The position numbers and the translations under genes are program-made. The notes below the pieces were generated by a model that worked only from the letters and a program-made list of their open reading frames with translations, searched no databases and was not told the origin of the DNA. 64,000 nucleotides of DNA, taken from the NCBI GenBank assembly GCA_900239685.1, contig OENT01000033.1, positions 62,001 to 126,000 of the forward strand. The letters run 5' to 3'. Below are positions 1 to 13,384 of the stretch, in pieces (the stretch's first letter is position 1; every line of letters starts with the position of its first letter). The stretch comes from Rotaria macrura. Lineage: Eukaryota > Rotifera > Eurotatoria > Philodinida > Philodinidae.

Positions 1-3000
1 TGTCTTTTTTCCCCTTATCTAAGATCATCTGATAAAACAAAAACATATATCAATAGACTGAAAAAGTCATCTGTAGAAGTTTTAAAACGTATACTGCTTG
101 ATACTAATCTCAACAACACCATTAGTAGATAGGGATGAAATCTGAGCCACCCAACCAGACCCCACCCCCAAAAAAAGATACTCGGTAAATTTTTTACTCG
201 AAAAAATCAATAAGATATTAATCAGTTTCTTTGAAAAATTAATGATCATATTGCTTTATTTCTTGAACTATTCTTTTCCATCAAAGAAACAATTACTTTA
301 CTTTATGGCATATGAATTTTAACTTACATATTATTGATACCTGAATAATACATTTCAATCAGGCTGATGCACTTCTACTATGATTATAAAAGCAACGATG
401 AAACCTATCTACTGTTCTGCTAGAGCCTGCTTATTGAGGACTATATATAAACCAATACTGATGGAGTTTCTGGATGCGGACTAGATGATCATGTTGGGGA
501 CAAGAATTCAATGCCTAGAAACACAGTAGGAAGTTGATACATCATAACTCGTGTTGAAATGAGAGCTGTAGGCTCACATTCTCACCAAAATAAACTCAAG
601 ACTTTCTTTCACTCAACTTTGCCACAGTATGTCCCACATAGCTAGATGGATGTCTGTTGTTGGTAAATTTCTCATCAGTCTATTCTAACCAAATAAAGAT
701 GAACGCAACTACTCTATTGAATGAACCTCGTTAAAGTACTCGAACAATTTAAATTCTTAGTGATATCAAGTAGTTTCACTGCTAGCCATGATAAAGAAAT
801 AAATCAAGAATATATTATATCTAGGCGGAGAAGTTTTGCATTGATATATAATATTTTTTTCTAGCTTAGATAAAGTTTTCATAGGATCCATAATTTCGAA
901 TTCATTCAAAGTTGTTCTTTCCGTATGAATAGATACTTTATTGTATATCATCATTATTGATTTTTTTATTCTATATAGTTCTTCTTTGATTTGTTCGGCC
1001 CCTCTGATTCATAATATTATCTGTCTCGCGTTCTAATGTTACTTCTTCAGCCGACTAAAACTCTAGATGAAAACGTTTCGCCGACCGGCTGAGCGAAAAA
1101 CAATACTTTAATCTCATCTATTTTCTTCAGTTTTACGTATTAAAAGCGTACGCTATGACTCTTTTACTATTAGAGGATATAAATTCGGATAAAGTAAACA
1201 CATTTTCTTTTTTGCACTTCATCATGACACATTATGGGAGAAGTTTGATTGTTTTTAATTATTTCACTTTATCACCTAGTTCGGTTTAGAAATCGAAATC
1301 TTTCAATTGACTAGAATATCATTGTCTTTAAAGATTAGACGCATCAAATAGTAAACCTGGTCGAGTTTATTTAATAAGATTTTAATTATATATATATGCG
1401 CAATTATGTGTACTACATAATACAAGATGATAACTAATGAAGTCACAGAAAAAGCGTAGATAGAATCAGTTAAGAACTAGCACAATTAGATGGCAAACGT
1501 GCATGCTTTTTTAAGTATGCTCTTATAATAATAGAGTGATAATGAGTCGTTTCTATAAATAATAGTTCGTAGCATATAAGGTATGAAAGTCAATGTGAAA
1601 AATTTCTGAATTAAGAATACACTGTTAAAAGAATAGTATGATTTCATTTGTAACTCATTTTATGCCGTCTTCCAGGAGATGAATACATTGAAAAGTTCAC
1701 GCAGAATCTGTATCGTCTGTATTTTTTAAAAATGCACAATATGTTTCTCATCCTGGTGGAACAATATTTTAATCGATTGATTGCACTAAAAACTCACTGG
1801 TAGCAAGACGTTTAATTTGATTCGAATATTTCTCATATGTTTGTAATAAAAGATAGACAATGAAGAAATGTCAATGAAATAAATCTCTCATAATTTTATT
1901 GTGCTTTCATGCATGGTTAATCATTCGTATTGAGAAGCAATCCACGGAATTTAAATGGAGACTACTTGTACACGACTTGACATTAAAAACGAAATTAGCT
2001 GCTTCATGATTCAATAGGTATATAAATTATGTTTTGTGAAGACTAGAGCTGAATTAGACGCAAGAAAATCAATTTGTGAACCACAAGATCATTCAGCTGA
2101 AGAAGTGTGTTTCATCAAAGTGGAAGTTATTCTGTGGCAGTATATCGGGTATAGAACGTCGCGTTATTCGAAAATCTAATCGATTCTAGACAATAGTAAA
2201 ACTGTTGTGAAACTATGAACGTAAATCATATTACAGTTAAGTCAACAGCAATCAACAAAGTCAAACATTGTGATTAAATATTTCAGAAACAAAAGCAAGT
2301 ATTTGATGTCATATGCTCTGTTTCAATGTGTGCGATGATTACTCACTTGAAACATTCTCACAGTTTGTATTCGTCATATAGAGTGAATCATTTATTTTCG
2401 AGAAAAAGACAAGAACCGTTTTGCAATCAAGTGGATTGTTCATAAATAATTCTATGCATCTAGATATTGGAATTTTTCCACCGTAGATTCGTTGTTTGAT
2501 TTCTTCGAAGAAAAAATTTTACAATGTGTTTTTGTTGATCGATGTTAATTATCTATAGAACTACTAGAAGAAAAATTAATTTTTTTACCGGAGACACTTG
2601 AAGGAAAACCAAGCTAAGAAAGAAAAAATAATTCATTAAAAGAAGATATCTAATTCTAAGCGTAGACTCATCGTTCATGCATAGAATTCTAAATAAAAAT
2701 AATTATCATTAGAATTGAAAATCGGAAGGATTTCCGTGCCAATGGTATAGAGAAAATATCATTAGTGAAACATTCTACATATGAGAAGATGAATGGTCTC
2801 TGTTAGAATATCAAACTTTCAAATAGATTAAACTATCTTATATTATTAAAAATAAATATGTCTTTTTTTTAAATATGCAGATAATAAATTCAAAATAGAC
2901 CTCTAAAATTTTGCATACATATTGTCTATGACACATAATGAATCAACATATAATCATCAAAAGAAAAACAAAAGAGAATAAAAGACAAAAGAGATTCACA

Positions 3001-3112
3001 ACAAATAATAAAATACATTTATAAATGAAAAATAGGATCAAATACATTGAGTATTTTTATGTATACATATTTAAATATGTATATATAGACAGATACAGTT
3101 TTTCTCATTGAT
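1..3112. other. Non-coding stretch, no gene seen
   Basis: AT-rich sequence with frequent stops in all frames. I see no exon with coding character, no transposon ends and no RNA gene. It is downstream of the kinase gene that ends at 3113 on the minus strand. Confidence 0.6.
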
Positions 3113-4844
3113 TTAAAAATCTTTGAATAGTTGTACGTCAAACTTTGCTGCCTGTGGTGTTAACTTTATATCGAATTCGTCGTATTTATCAAAATTTTCT
3201 GTGTCACCTGCGGATTTAACTGTTGGTTGTATAGGTGGCCGTACTTTCCGTTCGTATACATCTTTCCACGATATGGCAACAAACCATTGTTCACGTTTGA
3301 TTTCATCGCCACCGTCTTTGGCTGAGCCGATGCGTTGAGCTTGATCTGTATTGAGTAATTTACGGAGTAATTGTTTGGCAGCATAATCAAAATGGCGTGG
3401 GAAATCGATTTTACCAGAAACTATTTTTTGATATGCTATAAACTGATCAGCATCATAGAATGGTGGATAACCTAAAGATACATAATATAAGTAATGGAGA
3501 ATTAATTTATTTCTGCTTTTTTTAATATATAAAATACCAGCAAGCATTTCATAAATGAGGATGCCGAACGCCCACCAATCCGATGCTTTGTGATGGCCAC
3601 GATTTTGAATGACTTCTGAAAATATTCAGAATAAAGTTGATCGTTAGAAATCGCTCGAAAAGTTCGATTTTATTCAAACCCGGAGCAAGATAATCAACAG
3701 TTCCGCACAATGTAAATGTTCGTTCTTTAGTTTCTTTTGCAAAACCAAAATCAACTAGACGTATGTGACCTTCACCGTCCAATAAGATATTTTCCTAGAA
3801 AAACAAACGAAAAACATGCTATTAAAGATTTTTTAATTAATCAATTATAGAAAAAAAGTACGAATACTGTTCGTAAACTTAATCCGTTTGCATTTAAATA
3901 ACTATTTATTTCTTACCGGTTTTAAATCTCGATAGAGAATATCTAAATGATGTAAATAATCAAGTCCAAGTAAGACTTCGCTCGCATAAAATATCGCGGT
4001 TTTAGAATCGAATTTTTCTCGTTTACGCATCATTTGAAATAGTTCACCACCGGGTAAATATTCAAGTAAAAGATACACTAAACTAGTCGTATGCGTTGTC
4101 CAATATAAACGTACAAGAAACGGATGATTGATTTTTGATAGTATAGTTTTTTCGTTTCGTACATGTTCAATTTGTTTTGATTCAATAATTCTTTTTATAG
4201 ACATTGTTTTTAATGCATAGTATGTATTAGTGTCACGATGAAAAACAATTTGTACTCGACCGAATGTACCTAGAGAAATGAATAATTAATTTTTTTCGTA
4301 ACTTTTAATTTTGTTGTCGTTTCATTTTTCAATCAAGTGTTTTCTTACCGGTTCCAATCGTTCGAATCGTGTCGAAAGATTCTAATGTGAAATCAGTATC
4401 ACTGATATTGTTGACTGATAATGTGGTTTCATGAATATCATTCGGAGTTGCATCAGCGGATACAATTGATTCTGTATCGACTAATAAAGTGGAAGTATTT
4501 CCACTGAACGATGTTCTTGAGCGTGACCTTATTGAAGGCATTCTATCCAGTGTTGCTGAAGCCATTTTGTCTGTTATTAAATCAGTATTGTTTGATTGAG
4601 TATCACTACGACTTGAACAAAGTTTAACAGGTGATGTTACTGATCTAGTAGCACCTTTTTTCGAAGACATTCTAGATGATTTCCGTCGAGGAATCGGTGT
4701 AGCTGAGAGTATAATTGGAGTTTTTTTATTGAGTGTGATTTTTCTTTGAGTAGCTGTTGATGTTGACGGTGATGCAGAAGGTAGACGTTGCTTTAATAAA
4801 CGTTCTGGTGGTTTTGATGCACTGATAGAACGAACGGATGCCAT
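3113..4844 (-). CDS. PRKX: PRKX/PKA-like AGC serine/threonine kinase
   Basis: Five exons: 4844-4349, 4269-3917, 3794-3680, 3615-3538 and 3471-3113, with introns of 79, 122, 64 and 66 nt. They join in phase to give 466 codons. An N-terminal Ser/Thr-rich extension of about 155 residues precedes a complete AGC kinase domain: glycine loop GTGTFGRV, lysine K186 (YYALK), alpha-C glutamate E205, YRDLKPEN with D280, DFG at 298-300, and an activation loop RTFTLCGT with T311 matching the PDK1 site. The C-terminal tail ends in FKDF, the F-x-x-F motif of PKA/PRKX kinases. Stretches such as [16 protein letters not shown] look closer to PRKX than to PKA-C, so a cAMP-regulated cytoplasmic/nuclear kinase is likely. 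An in-frame ATG further upstream at 4923 would add 27 residues that look like untranslated sequence; I prefer 4844. The last intron (3472-3537) is a multiple of three and free of stops. Confidence 0.88.
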
Positions 4845-5742
4845 ATCGGATATTTGACGCGCAAAATGAGTAAGACTAAAAGGATCAAGAAACAAAAAAA
4901 AGGAAGGTGTATTTCTTCTAGGCATGAAATATTCATGCTTGAATGGTTACTTAGAACAGCATTTTTAAAAAATAGAGAAAAAGCAGGTAAGGATGTCAAA
5001 AATAAGTGATGCAAAGACTTTTGCCCATACAAGTTAAAAAAATCGACACTTATAGTATCTAGTATGAATTAGGTTACAAATATTGGTGACTCTAAAATGA
5101 ACTTAATGTTTCTTTTTTCTTTCATTTCAAATTTATCTGACGAAACCTGTAAAATGAAAATCCTTATTTTTCATAAGATAGGTTTTTTTGATTATTATTA
5201 GACAACTTACACTTGTCATTTATGTAAACACGACTGAAAAGATGATTAAACATTCTGGGCAACGTTTTTTCAATGATTACATATAACAATCAAGCTCAAA
5301 GTTGCTTAAAAGCAACTACATACCTACTGAACACTTCATTTTCTATTATTTTTCTTCTTCTCTCGTTTTCTTCATTTATTTCTCTCAATTCTAAACGTCT
5401 ATACACTTAAGTTGGACATATGAAATATTGACGAGAAATGTTTCATTTGTGCGTTTGTGTAATGAACTCAAACGTTAATGCCATTTTTGTGAAGACGACT
5501 GTTATAAAAAAAAATAGAAAGGAAAAGGTTCGTGTCACTTAAAGAGTCGAATACAATGAAATAATATAAGTGCAGTAATTGAAAGAAAAGAAAGAAATTG
5601 AGCTACAGCTAGCCTTAGCGTCAAACTGTGTTTTTATGCAGTAGTTTTGAAGCTATTGTTGCTCTTATTGTTATTGTTGTTGCTTATATTAGAAGGAAAT
5701 CATGACGTGAATTGGAAGAATGAGAGAGAGACATTGAAATGA

Positions 5743-5774
5743 GAAGAAGAAGAAGAAGAAGAAGAAGAAGAAGA
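5743..5774. repeat. (GAA)n microsatellite
   Basis: About ten uninterrupted GAA units followed by an A-run. Confidence 0.95.
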
Positions 5775-7930
5775 AAAAAAAGTACACCCTCAGAGAATAC
5801 CGTTCTTCTAAAAATAACGAGTACAAAGTTTCAGAATGAAGAAAACATCATTTATCTAACCTATCTCTTTTCATTTATACATCGTATGCTTGATTATCAT
5901 GGCCTAGTCAAAATATTGTCATTTCAATAGATATTTTCATGGTACATTTGAAAAATTTAATTGATATTCATTATTTAGAAATCTTATTTAGAATGTATTT
6001 TTAATCTTGTCAATAAGATTTACTTATCAAAAACAAATAGAACTCATTTATCCTCATGAACTTCTATTCGAATATGTTTCCTATGCTTGGTGTAACAAGC
6101 ATAACCGTGCCATTTTATGAAAATCTCATTCAAACGCTGTTCATCAGTAAATAGCCTTATTTTCCATCGTATATTTTTTGTGTAATGAAATCGAGAAGAT
6201 AAAAATTACTATGCAAAGAAAAAACAGAATACTACTTCTACTATTTACGCATGTTATTTAAGAACTATATGGTTTCTCTGTAGAATAATATATAAAAGAG
6301 AAAGAATCTAATGCATCAACATCTGCAAAGAATGTGACAGGTAATATGATCAAAGACCAAGGTGCTTCAAACATACAATAATCATCATCATGTCTTGGTC
6401 GTTTCATTCTATGCGGAAAGAAGAAACAAGCTAGAGAAGGAAGTTCTTCTTCGAATGGAATCCACCTAACACACAATGCTGACATCACGAGATAAGATTA
6501 TTTCCTGACGAAAGCTGAACTATTTTGTACTGCCTACATTTTAACTATTTTCCATTTTGTTGCTATTCATCGATGTTATGTATGTTGTTATTTTTTGCTT
6601 TTAAAAATAATTCATCGAAAATCATATGACGTGAAATCATCGTGCGTAAGATTAATTTTCTGTATATCATTCACTGAATATATTTATTAGTGAAAAAATT
6701 AATCAAGCATAGTGAATGTGTCACATTCACTGCGAATAATAATGAATAAAAAATGTGACAGTAGAGCACATAGATGTTGCTCACGAGAATTATAGCGTAT
6801 GTGTGTGTATGTGTACGTGAGAGATTGTTTATTTTCTACTGACAAGTCTCAAAGTATTATACAGGTGTGTAGAACAAGAGTAAAGATTTTCTTACGCGGT
6901 TGGAAAATAATCAAATGGTGTCATATAAATATAATTTAATCCTTCTTATTTCTAATAAGAAAATTCTTACGTAGCCAATCAAAATGAAGTTTTTATGAAT
7001 ATATTTTTTCATATTGAAAAACAACAGTGTAGAGCTATCAGGTGTATGTAGAAATCCCAATTTCATAATTGAATAATCAACAGGCAAAAATATCAAAGTA
7101 AATTAACATACGTTGTTTTTTTGAATATCCATAGAGTGAAACAAATAATGATTATGATTCCATAAATAATTGATAAATTATCATTTGATCTAGAATCTTT
7201 TTGAAATGTCGCAGACGATGATTGAATAGGCGTTCCTCTCTTAATCGATAGTGAATAATTATGATATTTAGTTGATGCTTTACATTGAGCAAATGAATAG
7301 AATATCTGATATTTTTGCTTGCGTAGAAAATAATTCAATTTCTTATTCATTACATGGGTCATTTTCTTTTATCGAGCTAATGCTATAGAGTATTATGTAT
7401 GCATCTGTATTTATATAGACAAACAGAGTCGAGGGATCGAGAAAATATAAGATTATGTGTACAGGAAAAATCAAAGAAGAACAAACAGAAGAAAAAAAAT
7501 ACATGATAGATCTAGACATATGTTATGCCGTTCGCACACACCAAACAATACTATGTAAATAAAAGTTTCTGTAGTTGACTAGTGTTTACTGTAACATTAA
7601 TATTATTTCTTTTCTCATTATCGTAGACAAGAACAAAAAAAAACTACTCTAATAAACGAAATTTTTCAAGTCAATCATGTCAAAGTAATTAGTCGTAAAA
7701 ATAAATGTACCACGCCGGCAAAAAGAAGGATGCGGAGCAAGAAATATAGCATGATCATTATAATTTACTATTTTTTTTTCTAAATCACTGAAATTACTAT
7801 TATTGACATTAATGAGATAAATTGGTAACACATAGCTGTGCTTGGCGTGAAAAATGATCGGGACGATAAATGACAACTACAGTTGGATTCAATCTCTATC
7901 TATGAATTCTGCTTGTTCGTTTAACAAAGA

Positions 7931-7934
<4 letters not shown>

Positions 7935-7967
<33 letters not shown>
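7935..7967. repeat. (TA)n microsatellite
   Basis: About 16 TA units in a row. Confidence 0.95.
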
Positions 7968-7969
<2 letters not shown>

Positions 7970-9016
7970 TCAGATTAATTATATGATTTATTAAACAATT
8001 ATAAAAGTTTGAGAGAATACACGAGATTATCTAACATTCATTATGTTTTTTTTTCTTCTCTTATAACTTTACCAACATCAACAAATAGGAAATCTGTTTT
8101 CATTGTAGATGAATACACAAAAAAAGCTATTTGTCATTGATCATATTTATACTGTTCCAGTCAAGAGAAACATAAACGACATGAAAATCATTGATAAATA
8201 TTTATACACAATACTATACTAATAGAAGTGTGAAATCTACGAAAATTAATCTACTTCAAGATAGTGTTGATGTCACTCGTAATACAATGCAAAATACTAT
8301 GATTGATTTATTGATTTAATATATCGAAAGTGAAATTAGAAAAAGTAAATCAGTATGATAAGATATTGTTGAAATTTCCGATTGTTCTATATTAAACATG
8401 TAAGTGTACTAAATTTAGTTAACCTATCTCATTCATTTTCGAATCATGTTTCATTTTTTTTCTTCCTCTCAACTTTCAAGTTGTACTTGTTCTTTCCATG
8501 TGTTCTTTTTCTCGATTACGCTTTACTGTCTCCAAAACCACTATGCCATCAATCACATTACTTCTGTGATTTTTTTCAATGAAAAATAATTATGAAAAAA
8601 AAGATATTTTCGTGTTGTCAATGGATTCGAACTCCGCTTTGACCCAATTTTGCTGGTATTTTATCAATCAGGTTATGCAAATATTGTCCTTTTCTATGAA
8701 CTCTATACTTACTGGGATTAGAATATCGAACATGAATAATAAGTTTATTGACTCATTTAGATAGTAAATAAATAAGTAAAAGAAAAACTATATGTACTTA
8801 ATATGATGTTCAAGAAACAAGAACATGCTCGCAAGAAAAAGAAAGCATAGAATGCCATAAATAATGACACTTAGTTCGCGCCTCGTATTAAAATTTAATC
8901 GAAAAAATAAGCAAAATAATAAATAATAGATTTCTATACATTTTTTTAATAATTATGCTAATGCATCGATAAGTGTATTATTTTGAATAATTAAAACGAT
9001 TAATTGATTTCGATTG

Positions 9017-11176
9017 ATGTCTATTGAACGCACAGCAGAATCGGCTTTACATGCTCTTCAAGAACTCTATAATTCAATTGATCTATCGAAACAACAACGA
9101 AGTTCCATGTCCGGCAATGATAACGAAAATCTTGTTCAAGCTCTTTGTAATCTAACACAACTAATCAATCATATTAATCAGACAGGCATATGTGCACCTA
9201 GTTCAACGATCAATAAAAGTTTCGATTCAAAAAGATTCATTCGAAAACGAGTCAATCCGTTCATCACTTCGCATAGAACTAATTATGATGAACATTCACT
9301 GATGGATTCAGCAATAATAGAACCATCATTACAATCTCGACAAACCTATGATGAATGTATACTTTATCATCCTATTCGTATCATTGCAACTTGTGCTGAT
9401 GAACCTACTTTATTACACGAACGTGATTATGTACATCACGAAAAACAATGGCACAAGGATCATGACCATGACAAACGTGAGTTTGATGGCAAAGGATACA
9501 TAATTAAAAAAATAGTACAATTCAAATCATAATTCCATTGATGATCCATGAAATAAGCTTGTATTGTAATATGAACGTTTTTTTTGTTTTCCTTGAAAGA
9601 TTTTTCACATCATCCTGCGAAAAAAAGCCAAAGACAAATATTAAGAAGATATGGTGGTCGTCGATCGACGAGTATCCAACGACCTATCCGATGTATTTAA
9701 TTTTCATACATCTATCATTTTGTTTATCTATATCATAGCAAGTCATAGCGGATCTAGAATATCTCGAATGTCTCATCGAAGTCAACGATTGAGTCGTGGA
9801 CGAGGTAATTGACTAGTAAAATCCGCCGACTTTCAGAATTAGTATCATTTTGGCCTAGCAAGTCAACAACGTGATCGTCGTTCACGTGCTAGTCGTCGAT
9901 CATCTCGTTATTCACGTAGCTCGAAAAGTGAAGGACATCGAAGATCACACAGCCATGAACGTCGTTAGTAGTTATCATAAAATACTAATTTGTATCGAAT
10001 GATTTATCGTATAGGAAGTCGATCAAGTCAAAGACGTAATCGAAGATCTCGTTCGAGTCAACGTAAAGATACTATAGAAAACATACAATTAAAATCTATT
10101 GACTTCATTCATTAGGTCGTAGTCGAAGTCGTCGTCGAAGTTCACATGGTAAGTCAATCAATATCTTGATTGAATAATTAGCTCAATTTTAGGACATCGA
10201 CCAGCTAACCTTCACAATCGACAATATTAGTAAGAATTACGATGAAGTCTATTGTATCTTATTCTCTCTATTTCTTTTAATGGAAAATCTTTACTCATAT
10301 TTATAATAATGCTGTTGTTCTGATTGTTTTCTTCTAGTAGTCATAAAATACCGTCACGTCCAAATTTGAATGGTACAAAGGCACCGACTTCACCGTATGT
10401 TTCCAATCAAATTGACTCGACATCGATGGGGATTCAAACATCAACACAGCAGCCTTATATTCGTTCGTCATCTTCACCATCTCCAATCACTACTACCAGT
10501 AATGGTCGTATATTACCGACGTCAATGTTCAATCCAACCTTGCCATTACCTCCACCACCACCTATTTCAGCACTACATCATTCTTATCCATCTTCACAGT
10601 TACCGATGCAACAACAACATCAACAACCGATGTCTACTTCTCCTATAATTCATGAAAATAGTACTTCTCTAAATCGACGAATTACTAATACACTGAACGA
10701 TCCATCTTTGTCATATCAACAGGTTCCAATATTGACAACAAATTCAGAAAATAAAAAATCATCACAACAGCAACAAACCTCCTCAGTGCCATTCAACCAT
10801 CCTAATTGGACTATTCCTACTCAAAATGATGTTTTGCCATCTGGCATGACACCACTTCAAACAGCTAATAGTGCATTAACATCTCGTTCAGATAATTGTC
10901 CAGAATGTCGAGCTATCACGTAATTTATATTCAAGGAAAAAAATGAAAAACAAAATATTTTTTTTTATGAAAATAAGAAAAAAATTTTCTATTTATTTTT
11001 AAAGACGTCTTCTTCAATGGGCACCATTAAAATGTTATGATGCTGCAGGAATACGTCGTGGCGTATTTTTGGCTGGTCCAAAAAGTGAAAAATTACTCAA
11101 AGCACTTTATGAATCCATAAAAGATTCATCGCTATCATTGGAAGATATTGAAAGTTGTTTGTGTGATGATGAATGA
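9017..11176 (+). CDS. SR-rich protein, unknown family
   Basis: Eight exons: 9017-9476, 9739-9804, 9859-9963, 10015-10062, 10116-10148, 10193-10229, 10338-10919 and 11005-11176. Every junction keeps the frame, giving 500 residues. The N-terminal 153 residues have no domain I recognise. Exons 2-5 (66, 105, 48 and 33 nt, all flanked by phase-1 introns) encode an Arg/Ser dipeptide-rich segment, roughly residues 154-240, like the RS domains of splicing regulators. It is followed by a Ser/Thr/Pro/Gln-rich low-complexity linker and a compact C-terminal block (about residues 440-500) with a CPEC motif and an acidic end. No RRM is visible, so this is not a classical SR splicing factor. A nuclear RNA-processing role is only a guess from composition. 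ATG 9017 is used because 9014 is a TTG. The second intron start (9477) has a strong GTGAGT donor. Confidence 0.72.
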
Positions 11177-11893
11177 ATTAAATAAACTTTTCTCTTGTGA
11201 CTGGTTTTCGTTTTGCTTGTTATCTCATATTGAAATATCAAAAGATGAATTGAAAATATCTTTTATTATGAAAATTGATTACGAAAAAGAAATAGCGATC
11301 TTTTAATCTTATTTAAATTCAAGTTTCAAACAGTGAAATAAAATTGAATTTCAATATTTCTGGATGTATTGTGAAATAAAAGGTTAAAGTGAATTCGACT
11401 AAATTTCTATCGATGACGAAATTTTGCATACTAAAATTTAGATGGAACAAAGTTGAGTAAGACAAAAACTAATGCCATTCGAATCTATGTTCATGTGACA
11501 TCAATAAAAAAAATTTGATTATTAACAAAAGAACTTGGATTAGACACATCGCTCGACATTTTCGACCTGAACTTTGTTTTTGTTTTAGATTCCAGTATGA
11601 GTACATTTCTTTATAACTTGAATATTATGAAGTCAGGCCTAAAGTTTTCGTTATATCTATTCTAACCTTATACAAGATTACTAGTATCATATATTACATC
11701 TAGAACAAAAATGTCACATAATATTAAGACATCAAAGAGATTGTTTTCGTAAGTCTTAATGAATGAATATTTGTATGGAGATTAGAGTTTTACATGAGTA
11801 CTGAGAAAATTCAAAACGTTGTGCATCCCTATATAAATCAGTTTCAGTTTTGCATTTGTATTCAAATCCAATACACAATACTAACTGTAATCA
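11177..11893. other. Intergenic, nothing recognised
   Basis: AT-rich spacer between the SR-rich gene and the secreted hevein/DPBB gene. It should contain the 3' end of the former and the promoter of the latter, but I see no clear element. Confidence 0.5.
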
Positions 11894-13054
11894 TGCTTGC
11901 TGTAAGTTTAGTATTTCTTTCACTTGTTGGCAGCGTTGGTAAGTTAAGAAAAAAAAGAACGAAAATATTCGATTATAAAGAGCTAAATAATATTTTTCAG
12001 CTGGAAACTGCTATGCTGGCTCATGTGGTGCTGGCCTCTGCTGTTCAGCATACGGTTTTTGTGGTACCGGTGCCGCATATTGTGGTACAGGAGGAACAGG
12101 ATATGTAACTGGTGATTGTCGTGCAACAGGTTGTCCAGCTGGTAATTGTTGTTCAGCTTTCGGATTGTATGTATTGAGTACAATTGACATCAATTATTTG
12201 AAAGGCATAATTTCTCATCAATTAGTTGTGGTAATACAGCTGAACATTGTGGTGGTGGTGGTGGTGGAGCTTATGTCCCCCCTCCAGTAGCCGGTGGTAA
12301 TGGTAATTGTCGAGCAACCGGTTGCCCAGCTGGCTCATGCTGTTCAGTTCATGGATTGTATGAACTATTTTTAGATGACAATAATTTATATTTCGAAATT
12401 GTTCTATTATCTGTAGCTGTGGAAATACTGCCGCTCATTGTGGTGGTGTAGCATACAACAACTGTGGTTATACAGCATGTGGTGCCGGTCTTTGTTGTAC
12501 ACAATATGGATAGTATGTATTCGATTTCTTTATCTTAATATTTAATGATCCGATTTCGATGAATATAGTTGCGGTGCAATTGGTGCTGTCTGTGCATTAC
12601 GAAAGACATTAGCTAACGAACAACCAGCTTCAATTGAAGGTGAATTTCAAGGTAAAGCAAGATTCTATAATGCAGAACGAGTTAGCACTGACTATTCCCA
12701 TTGTGGTACTGAACGAGCACGTTCATTGGATGAAGCTGATGAAAAAGTTTACACAGCTGCTCTTAATGAAGCACAATTCGATCCACATACCGTTGATGGT
12801 ATTCCAAGTCAAAATCCAATTTGTCAAAAGAAAGCTTTGGTTAAAGGTCCAGAAGGTCAAATCGTTGTCCGATTTGTTGATCGATGTGGTGAATGTAATG
12901 AAGGTACTAGAATATTTTCGAGTCTGATCTAGTTTATTCTTGTTTATCAATTATTTCTTTTTCAGGTGATATTGGTTTAACACCAGAAGCATTCTTTGCT
13001 GTTAATGGTAAACTTGGAACCGGTGAAGCTGCTGTTCAATGGCAATTTATTTAA
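11894..13054 (+). CDS. Secreted hevein-like (CBM18) x4 plus double-psi beta-barrel protein
   Basis: Six exons: 11894-11939, 12001-12166, 12226-12357, 12417-12512, 12569-12903 and 12966-13054, all in phase, 287 residues. The start MLAVSLVFLSLVGSV is a signal peptide, so the product is probably secreted. Four Cys-rich modules of about 27 residues follow, each C-x4-C-x4-CC-[ST]-x3-G-[FY]-CG-x5-C. This is the core of hevein/type-1 chitin-binding domains, with aromatic residues at the sugar-contact positions. Then comes a double-psi beta-barrel (barwin/RlpA/expansin-like) domain with the typical VDRCGEC and GDIGLTPEAF stretches. Introns interrupt modules 2, 3 and 4 at the same point (G-[FY] | CG, phase 2), showing exon duplication. 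The likely role is binding or loosening chitin or peptidoglycan, in defence or feeding. Prohevein-type hevein+barwin fusions are known from plants and similar DPBB proteins from fungi and bacteria, so horizontal origin is plausible. An upstream in-frame ATG-like extension from 11794 is probably leader. Confidence 0.85.
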
Positions 13055-13187
13055 AGCCATGAAATGAATATCGATCAAAAAGAAAACAGAAAGAGAAATA
13101 CTTACTAAAACGATTTTTCTTCTTCTTTTTCCTTTCAATACCTTTATATCGATAATATTTTTTGTCGCTTATTCTTCGCAATATATA

Positions 13188-13193
13188 AATAAA
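13188..13193 (+). terminator. AATAAA polyadenylation signal
   Basis: Canonical hexamer 134 nt after the stop of the hevein/DPBB gene. The rest of 13055-13384 is AT-rich spacer with nothing else recognised. Confidence 0.55.
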
Positions 13194-13384
13194 AGATTTT
13201 TCTTGCGAATGCATATACTACATGTCATCTAACATTCTCTTCAGATTAGTGATAAAGAGAAATGAAAAACTGTCGCTAACGATGAATCCGCTTTTTGACA
13301 GAAGAAAAAATTAATTAATTTTTCTTTCTTCATTCCGTTCGTCGTCAACAGACAAACAGGAAAAAGCATTACTCTTAGAAAGTC

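Larger units (their letters stand above)
4845..9016. other. 4.2 kb without a confident gene
   Basis: Mostly AT-rich non-coding DNA. It holds a GAA microsatellite (about 5743-5774) and a TA microsatellite (7935-7967). On the minus strand between 6258 and 7880 there are a few open stretches of 60-90 codons, one ending in a hydrophobic segment near 7110-7150. I could not join them into a convincing gene model. Nothing else is recognisable. Confidence 0.5.

Noticed and set aside
6258..7876. Several minus-strand open stretches, one with a hydrophobic C-terminal segment, as a multi-exon membrane protein gene
   Set aside because: I could not join them with good splice sites in a common frame, and no domain is recognisable.
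8600..8650. tRNA-like B-box (GAGTTCGAATCC on the minus strand)
   Set aside because: No matching acceptor stem, anticodon arm or A-box around it.
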